Assembly (NCBI RefSeq): GCF_000283155.1
Contig: NW_004454216.1
Location: 6,285,439 to 6,349,438 of the forward strand
Length of the DNA: 64,000 nucleotides
Direction: 5' to 3'
DNA from: Ceratotherium simum simum
Taxonomy: Eukaryota > Chordata > Mammalia > Perissodactyla > Rhinocerotidae
Below, one piece after another: positions 56,835 through 64,000 of the stretch. Both the position numbers and the translations under genes were made by a program. Positions within the stretch are counted from its first letter, which is position 1; each line of letters begins with the position of its first letter. Below the pieces are notes generated by a model. The model was not told where the DNA came from, searched no databases, and was given only the letters and a program-made list of their open reading frames with translations.

Positions 56835-56925
56835 ATGTTTATTGAATTCTTGCTAGACACTATTTAAGGAGCTATAGAGAAATAAAAATGAATGTATGAT
56901 AAATATATAATCTAGTGGGGGAATT
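56835..56925 (-). mobile_element. L2 LINE scrap, antisense
   Basis: 'ttattgaattcttgctagacactatttaagg' then 'atataatctagtggggga' fit the antisense L2 terminus. Short. Confidence 0.55.
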
Positions 56926-56959
56926 CACCATTTATAAAAATAATAGCAATATAATAAAA

Positions 56960-57055
56960 TAATGGTTATTGATAATACTGTTTGCTGTGTGCTAGCCACT
57001 GTATTAAGAAAGGTAATATGTAGCTCCTTTAATCCTTACAACAGCCCATCTACTC
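56960..57055 (-). mobile_element. MIR fragment, antisense
   Basis: 'tgtttgctgtgtgctagccactgtattaagaaaggtaatatgtagctcctttaatccttacaacagccc' matches the antisense MIR 3' half. Confidence 0.72.
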
Positions 57056-57074
57056 CCCCAGATATGTTTTTGAC

Positions 57075-57275
57075 GCTCTCCTTCACTTCACTCAGACATT
57101 TTCTTATTGTCACCCCTTCTGAGAAGCTTTCCTCTCCAAACCTACCTAAAATATCAGCCCATGTAACTGTCCATGGTGTTGCCTTGTTTTGTTTGCCCTC
57201 ATAGTACTAATTATGACATTATAAGTCTAACAAGTTATTTGTTTATTGTTCGTTTTCTCTGCTAGAATGAATATT
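57075..57275 (+). mobile_element. L2 LINE 3' end, sense
   Basis: 'attgtcaccccttctgagaagctttcctctcc', 'gttttgtttgccctcatagtactaattatgacattata' and 'gtttattgttcgttttctctgctagaatgaata' are sense L2 3' blocks. Confidence 0.75.
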
Positions 57276-57424
57276 GAATGGAAGATTAAACAATGGGTTG
57301 TAGAAGTTGAGAGTTGTAAAGGGCAAATTTTAATTTACTATATAACGTTTAACTTCTTTGACCCCAAATTTCTTTATCTGTAAATAGATGCAGACTTAGT
57401 GGCTGTTTCATAGGTTGGTCAGGC

Positions 57425-57575
57425 TATTCATTCTTTCATTCAATAAATATTCAACGATCTCCTATGTAGCAGACACTATTCATGGAAATGGGGGATTCAG
57501 TGAAAGAGACAAAGTGCCTGCCCTTGTGGCATGTCCATTCTAGTGAGAGAGACAGACTATAAATAAATAAAAATT
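57425..57575 (-). mobile_element. L2 LINE 3' terminus, antisense
   Basis: 'cattctttcattcaataaatattcaacgatctcctatgtagcagacactattc', 'gtgcctgcccttgtggcatgtccattctagtgagagagacagactataaataaataa': clear antisense L2 end. Confidence 0.9.
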
Positions 57576-58529
57576 ACTTTTATAGCATAGTGTCCTTGCC
57601 CACCTCATCCCTACAATCTGAACATTTTTTCTTTTGCATTCCCAGTTATCCTCTGTTTATCCATGATTAATGGTTCTGATCTCATCCTAGCAGATTCTAA
57701 TTTTCAGGGCCTCTTGTAAAGTTTGGTGTTGCAGAATAAGTGTGACATTGCTCATATACCCTGAATACAATAGGACTATCACCTTCATTTCCTGGATCCC
57801 ATTTTTCTATTAGTACAGCCTAAACTCAGGTTTGTTTTGGTTTGCTGGTATGGTTTGTTGTTTAATTCTCTGTTTTCCCTTTGTAAAATATTGTCTATGC
57901 ATATTAAAGATCCAATCAATTAAAATTCTTAGACCATTTTTATTTTAATGGGTCTTGTACTGTAGATGTACTGGTTTATAGGATTGGCTTATGTTTATGT
58001 ATGTGTTTCCATTAGTAAAACTGTTTTTGCGACTTGGAATGGCTGAATCTCTGTGGAGACTGTTAGTAAATATGACATCAAGGTCATCATTGAGATTTCA
58101 TAGCAAATTTAGAGAGATCACTTTCCAAGGGCGTAAAATATCAAACTCAATTTTTAATAGGAGAGTTGTTTCTAATTAAATCATTTTATATTCAAACTCA
58201 CCAAATTGTCTTTAAAGGCACCTCAACATCCTGCCTGCTTTACTGCTCCCAGTTCTAGCTTTGATTCTATACTGTCAAATGCACTTGGATGGAAAGGAAT
58301 TTATAAGTGACTCATTCCTTTGTTTGACATCTCTGCCTCCAGATCTGAGTAGGACCCTACTATTAGCCTTGCTTGCTAAGACAGGAAATATAAAGCCGTG
58401 TTCTAATGTCGGTGCATGAGGTACTGTAGACCAGTTCAAGCTATACTGAACATGGTACCCTCTGCTCCCTATTTCTTTCCACCCATTTACTTTTTATTCT
58501 CTTTGGATTATCTTTTTTTATGCAAATCT
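57576..58529. other. Unique DNA, no gene seen
   Basis: A 62-codon frame from 57,991 has no recognisable domain. No dispersed repeat called. Confidence 0.5.
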
Positions 58530-58665
58530 CTCCAACCTCACTCACTATTTTGAGGATAAGGCCTGTGTCTTATCTTTGTATACTTCCTAACTCACCAGTG
58601 CTTACCAGTGTATTACACATAGTAAATCCTTGGAAAATCTCTGATAATTAAGAATAAACAAATGA
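58530..58665 (+). mobile_element. L2 LINE 3' terminus, sense
   Basis: 'actattttgaggataaggcctgtgtcttatctttgtatacttcctaactcaccagtgcttacc' and 'tattacacatagtaaatccttgg' fit the sense L2 3' end. Confidence 0.7.
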
Positions 58666-61600
58666 ATAATATAAAGGCTATTTGGGATTAGTTTTTTTAA
58701 TTATAAAAATATAAATGTAAAAACTTTTAAATGTGTAAAGTAAGAAAGCTTCTAATAATACTATAAGAAATACCCTGTTCTCCATCTAAACCCTGTGGCC
58801 ACAGTGGTTTAGATTGTATGTTTGTGCTACATTTTACTGAGTACTTGTTCTGCACATACACAAATGAACATGTTAGCCTTTATTTTTCTTTTAAAACTAT
58901 AGATATCATTGATTGACATACCCAAACTCAGCTACCCTCTTCTCATGACTAGTCATAAAGGTATTATGGAAATGTAAATTGTTTCCTTGGCAGACTTCTA
59001 ATTTTAAGCATTTCTTTTTTATGGTCACACAGCAGAAGTGCTAAGAATTGCCCTTTGAGACTCTGACTGCTGAAGGTAATGTCCAAGGATATTTTCTTGA
59101 ATGAGTTTTATCTTCTTAAAGTATTTCATAATATTTAAGGCCTTGGGTTTATGACCTCAAATCTTTCCTTTATTGCCTTTTAACACATTAAATATATTTT
59201 CTATGTCTGCCTAAAAAATAATCTGAAATTAGAAGTCAAAAAAGAAGAAATCTTGTGTCATCTCAGAATATCTCAGCCTACTTGGGTGTTGCTATTCCCC
59301 TTCTTCTATCTATACGGGAATGTATTATGGCCTTTCCTCTTTTTTAAAATGAGTTTGGAACTCTTCTGATTTTATACTTTACCCTTTTCTTAAATAGACA
59401 TATTGGCTTAAAGGCAAAAAATCAGTACCTGTTCATCATCAGGAAGAGCTTTTCAACTAACTACAAGAATAAAAATGCATTTGTTGGGGACAACGAAACC
59501 ATTCAGATGAGATTTAGTGGCTACTGATGGTCAGAAGCTCAGAATTTGAGGCAAGAAGTTTATAATAGACTTGTGTTGCTGCATTGTGTATAAAGAGCTC
59601 ATAGGGATTGAAGAAGTTTTCTTAGACAAGAGGGGGCTGTAATTACTTTGCTTCTTACATGCATGGTTAGATCTTCCAGCGAGAATAACATGGTAGGGTA
59701 ATTTATTATAGAAGAATAAATCACAGATTACATTGGAGGGGGATGGGACGGTGTGATCCGACCATCAGTTTTGTGAATACATACACTTAAGCATGTGTGA
59801 TAGCTTGTTTTTAATTTCTTTACACCAGCGCACACCTCAAACATTCCGTTTAGCAGTGGGATATGCAAATTGTTCCAAATGCAGCAGCAGTACTTTCACC
59901 TGAATGTCAAAACTGTCAGAGAGCTTTAAATCAAATCTCTGTAACAGTTTTTAAAAACCAGCCAGCCCCAAGATTGAGGCACCAAGCTCATTGCAAAAAC
60001 TTGATTCACATACTTTCGAAAAGCTCCTGTATGTCAATAGGGTAATGTCAAAGTTCTAATTCACCTGCTTTCTAATTTTAACCTTTTAAGGATTTTATTT
60101 TATTTGGCTTAATTATGATATTTTCTACAAATTAATGATAAATGCCTTGATTAATAAAACCAAATGTCAGAGAAAATGACAACTTGATGAAAAATTAGTA
60201 ATCGGCAATATTTTAAGGTACAGAAGCACTAAAGATGTACTCTTAAACCCCAAACTTCATCAGCTCTTTTTGAAGGGAGGTAACCAGAATTCTCCTTGCA
60301 CCTAAGTTTTCATAGCCACACGTGTAGGTGCATTTTAGCAATATAATTTTCAGCTGTTGTTTTTACTACTAGCTGTTATAGATAGAACTATATTCTTAAT
60401 TTTTATTTCTCCTTTGCCCAATAATATTGTTTATTTATATTTCACAAAAGCAAGGTCACATTTTATATTTTGGGTTGGTTATAGAGATGAAGCCACCGCT
60501 CTGAGAGTCCAAATACTGTGCTTGCGTGTGTGTGTATTTCGAGAGATCTTGTGGTATAAAATGTAGCAATTGCTGATTGGATATCTGCTAGACTATTAAT
60601 TCAATGTTTATGATTATTTCAGCTGTTATATTTAAAAATTATTTAGTAAAAATAATATATACACAGAGAGAGCACAGTCTTTCAAAGAGAAACAGATTTT
60701 AATATGGGAACTTGCTTTTTTTTAAATATATTTTTTTCCTGAGATTTCATTGAAAGACCTGAATACCGGTAAAGAGTTGTAGCTTGCTTTTTTCCTGTAA
60801 ACTGTTAGTAAAAAAAACTGAAGAATAAGTAATATGACTACTTTATTTTTCTCCTTTTACTAGACATCATGGAGCTGAAAGATAAAAACAAATCCCATGT
60901 ATTTTTCCATCTACAAATATCAGGATGATTTTTGAATACGAATCCTTAAATATTCAATTAACTGCTATGTGGAAATGGTACTATGCAGGATTATAGTCCA
61001 TGTTGGTTTTTTATCTTTGTATTTCACAGATAAAGCTGCCAACCAAACGGGGGAAGGCACAATGACCTCTTCTGCAATGTGCTTTTGCTTGGTTTGGTTG
61101 TTCAGGGATAAAAAGACCCACATAATATACTGTCAGTGAAATGGACTCACTTGGACCATCTGTTCATGTAGCGACATGGTGATCATACCTATCAACAGAA
61201 ATTTTTGCCAAGTAATGTTAGAATCACTTTTTTCTGTAATATACTGGGAATTTCTAGGTAGGTGTTTCAAGGGTGTTGCTATACGTAGTAAGATAGAGGT
61301 AAATGTTGGTTAACATTCTGTAAATACAATGTATGCCAATTCCAAGGGAAAACATTCTTCAATGGAGATTTCTAGTGCTATTTAAAATTGGAGATGGATT
61401 GCGCTGAATTTTCCCTTAGCTGGCTATAGGTTTTATTTTTTATGTGTCTTGCCTGGTTCCAGGCATCCAGTTTGTACTGGCAAAGCTGCTTGATGAGGAG
61501 AGGCCACCAACGTCGCTGACCTGACTGCTTACATACCTGCCATGAATAATAGATCTGTCAGCTAGTTAATCATTGCATTGTCACTGTCTCTGTTCCTTCT

Positions 61601-63879
61601 TAGCTGATCACTGCCCAGAGGAGTTCAAGTTCCGTTGTAACACAAAGCTTCTATTATGTTTCTATACCTGCATTTATCTGTATGCAAAAGCATCCATTCT
61701 TCTTTTTTCATATACCAGTAAATAAGACATACCCCACTTCTTTGACAGTTCTTAAATTACGTATTAAACAATGTGCTTTTTTTCCCCTGTTTATTCTTCT
61801 TTCTCCTTTCATCAATTTACTTCTGCATATGAACCAATTAACTTTTACCCATTAGTTACAAGATTTGGTTAAGGAAATACTAGTAGCTACCTCACAATCC
61901 TCAGTCTTATAAGTTTTTAGTTAAGATTCTGGTTATTTGGGATAAGTACTATGTCATCCTTTCCCCAAAATGTCTATGCATAAAGGAGATAGACTGAAAC
62001 CCAAAATAATCTCTAAAAGGCTTTTGCTGAATTCTACATTGTTTGATCCTAGAAATGAGGACAACTAACTCAACTTTACACACAATCTTTAGTTTCAGGA
62101 CGTTGAGTTATGATATTTTCAAGTTGATGCTTGAATTAACAAACACAGAACAATCAGCTGATGTTCTTTGAAGAATCCAAACCTTACGGAAAATTAAACA
62201 GTATTACAGTATTTCTCATCCAATAGGAAAAAAAAAAACTAAAAATAAATGTGTTTTTTAATGGACTTAAAATACATAAATTCCCGGTTTTAATACTTAT
62301 AAGTAGACCATATCTTCTATCTAAGTGATGTTTTAGCACCTTCGGAAACTGTATTCTCTCCTTTAAGCCTACAGTATTTTATTCTGCAAGTTCAAGTAAT
62401 TGAGACCTTACTGGTTTGAAAAGATTAATGCACCTTCCAAAGTTGCCTAATGTGTCACTTAAGTACCAGTAGAATGATCAGTTCTTTTAAATAGGATTCA
62501 TTTACCCTATTTGTTTCCTTCGGAAGCTTGTGTTTATTAATTGAATAAACTATGTTCATGAAACATACTGATAATCAGAGCCATCAAAAGATATCAAGAA
62601 AAACCATGAACATTATTCAAGATGTGAGGGGATTTGTATTTCGTGCCTAAATGCTGCATTCATTCTTCCTCCCTATCTGCCATTCCCCCAAATACCTAGG
62701 TCTCTCTTTGTATCCTTTAGTGATGACAAGACGTTTTTTATTCCTCTAATGAAGTGGGAAGCAGATTAACATGCTTTCTTCTTGGGAATCAGAGTACTTA
62801 TTGTAGTATTGCTCAACATATCTTTGTAATACTCCTCAACCCCTACCCACAACTAATTAGTGACTTCCAGAATTAGGGAAAATCTTGGTTGTGTGGTGGC
62901 TCTATATTTACCAGTGATCAAGGAAGTGTTACTAATACACTTGTCAGTATTAAAAAAGAATTAAGTAAATAAAGGGCCAGATGGTTGAGCCCAGGACCTA
63001 TCAAGAGCCCAGTATGTGTGGGCTGGTCCAACGGAATGACAGGAACATATTACCAGGCTAAGTGAAATCAGAGTTAGGCTTTCATTTATGAGAAAAAGGA
63101 TGTTTTTCAAATGTATTTTCTTACAATATAGTGATTTACACGATCAGATCTGATTTGTACTAGTAACATTTGAGAACATATATTTCCCCATGTGTCAAGA
63201 GCCAACAGTGTTTCCATGTGTCAGAAAACTCTCTTGGAGCACGACATAGTGGCATCAAAGTAAAGAAATTACCGTGTAAGCATTTTTGCTGATTCAGAGA
63301 AGAATCCTGCTTTGTTCTCTTGCAAAACCTATGTTTTTACTATTGTAACTCACTTACTACATTTTGTTATAATTGAATACTTATCTCCTCCAATAGACTC
63401 TATGGCTCATGATATAAGGAACCTGGTTATGTAGTGTTTGCTATCGTGCATGGCCAGATGAGGAACTAGTAAATAGTCTCTTAGTGTTTGTTATAATAAG
63501 AGCATTATAATAGTGGTTATAATAAGATTAATTTAAACTGGAGAAATTAAGAACGCAATTTCCTTCCTTTCTTATGATTTAATTGTCTTTACATGTATAT
63601 AGATGTATATATATATGCATAAACATCTTTTTTCCCCACTCTAATTTCCATCTTGTTCACTTTTCATCTATTTTAATTTATCTTGTAACTTTGTATTTTT
63701 GGAAGCTGTTTTATATCTTTTTGGGTTCTGGGAAAAATAGATGGATCAGTGAATTACTGGGTAGGTAAACTGACGAAATAGATTTTTTCTCCCCACAATC
63801 ACATGAACAATACTAGAGGAGATTAGTTAACCATAGGCCTCCCAGCTTCCTTCTCTCCATCCTTCTTCTCATCCTCCAG
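58666..63879. other. About 5 kb with almost no repeats
   Basis: No gene and no confident dispersed repeat. 58,690-58,790 may be an old L1 3' scrap. A short AT run lies at about 63,590-63,620. Frames are all under 70 codons. This is the longest repeat-poor interval of the window. Confidence 0.5.
59760..60060. promoter_or_regulatory. Candidate conserved non-coding / enhancer segment (speculative)
   Basis: Repeat-free, less AT-rich segment with a perfect octamer ATGCAAAT (59,863-59,870, POU-factor type site) and a CACCTG E-box (59,897-59,902). A 60-codon frame starts inside it without recognisable product. The call is inference from composition and motifs only. Confidence 0.2.
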
Positions 63880-64000
63880 CAAACATTTATTGACAGTCTG
63901 CTGTGCCAGGAACTTCCTAGGTGTTAGATATAACTGTTGAACAAAAGTGACATAGTCCTTACCCTTGTGGAGCTTACAGCCTAATAGGAAAATATAATAA
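63880..64000 (-). mobile_element. L2 LINE 3' terminus, antisense, cut by the window edge
   Basis: 'cagcaaacatttattgacagtctgctgtgccaggaacttcctaggtgttagatataactg' and 'cttacccttgtggagcttacagcctaatagg' are antisense L2 blocks; the element continues past the window. Confidence 0.9.

Noticed and set aside
1..64000. Prokaryotic gene clusters, phage or plasmid features
   Set aside because: No ribosome-binding sites, operons or dense coding. The repeat content is unmistakably mammalian.

Overview
The window is mammalian nuclear DNA, almost certainly from a perissodactyl and most likely a horse-family (Equus) genome. The diagnostic evidence is eleven copies of tRNA-derived ERE (equine repetitive element) SINEs. 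Their heads read GGGGCCGGCCC-GTGGC with Pol III A and B boxes, and most have the paired 'gatgttagctcagggc...tcttcctc' tail. Around them are eutherian L1, L2, MIR, an MaLR LTR, an hAT transposon and CR1/L3 relics. The sequence is AT-rich. No protein-coding exon, RNA gene, CpG island or bacterial-style operon could be recognised. The longer open frames are pieces of L1, translations of SINEs or L2, or by-products of strand-skewed composition.

Layout. 1-5.3 kb: mostly unique DNA with a MIR, a good L2 3' end, a CR1/L3 relic and a second MIR. 5.34-8.76 kb: 5'-truncated L1. 8.8-20 kb: unique DNA with old L2, MIR and L1 pieces, one ERE inserted in a MIR, and an MaLR solo LTR. 20-28 kb: mostly unique, with two EREs, one of them young and holding an intact internal promoter. 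28-39.4 kb: dominated by two L1 elements. The second is near full length (3' UTR, ORF2, ORF1, 5' UTR) and is interrupted by an ERE and by a later truncated L1. 39.4-44.7 kb: a dense patch of EREs, CR1/L3 and L1, including a 5'-truncated ERE, a (CA)18 tail and a long polypyrimidine tract. 47.5-49.5 kb: a CR1/L3 relic, then a three-level nest (hAT > L1 > ERE) whose levels can be separated by their target-site duplications. 50-58.7 kb: scattered L2/MIR, a second type of ERE, and an old L1. 58.7-63.9 kb: about 5 kb nearly free of repeats, where conserved non-coding elements would be looked for first.

No gene cooperation can be described because no host gene is visible. Every L1 fragment that could be oriented (ten of ten) lies on the minus strand. 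If that is not chance, it fits a window inside an intron of a plus-strand gene, where same-strand L1 insertions are depleted. I found no convincing undescribed biological system. The notable content is insertion history: nested elements, target-site duplications, ancient LINE relics and microsatellites that arose inside repeats. Repeat family calls come from recognised consensus features, not from a database search.
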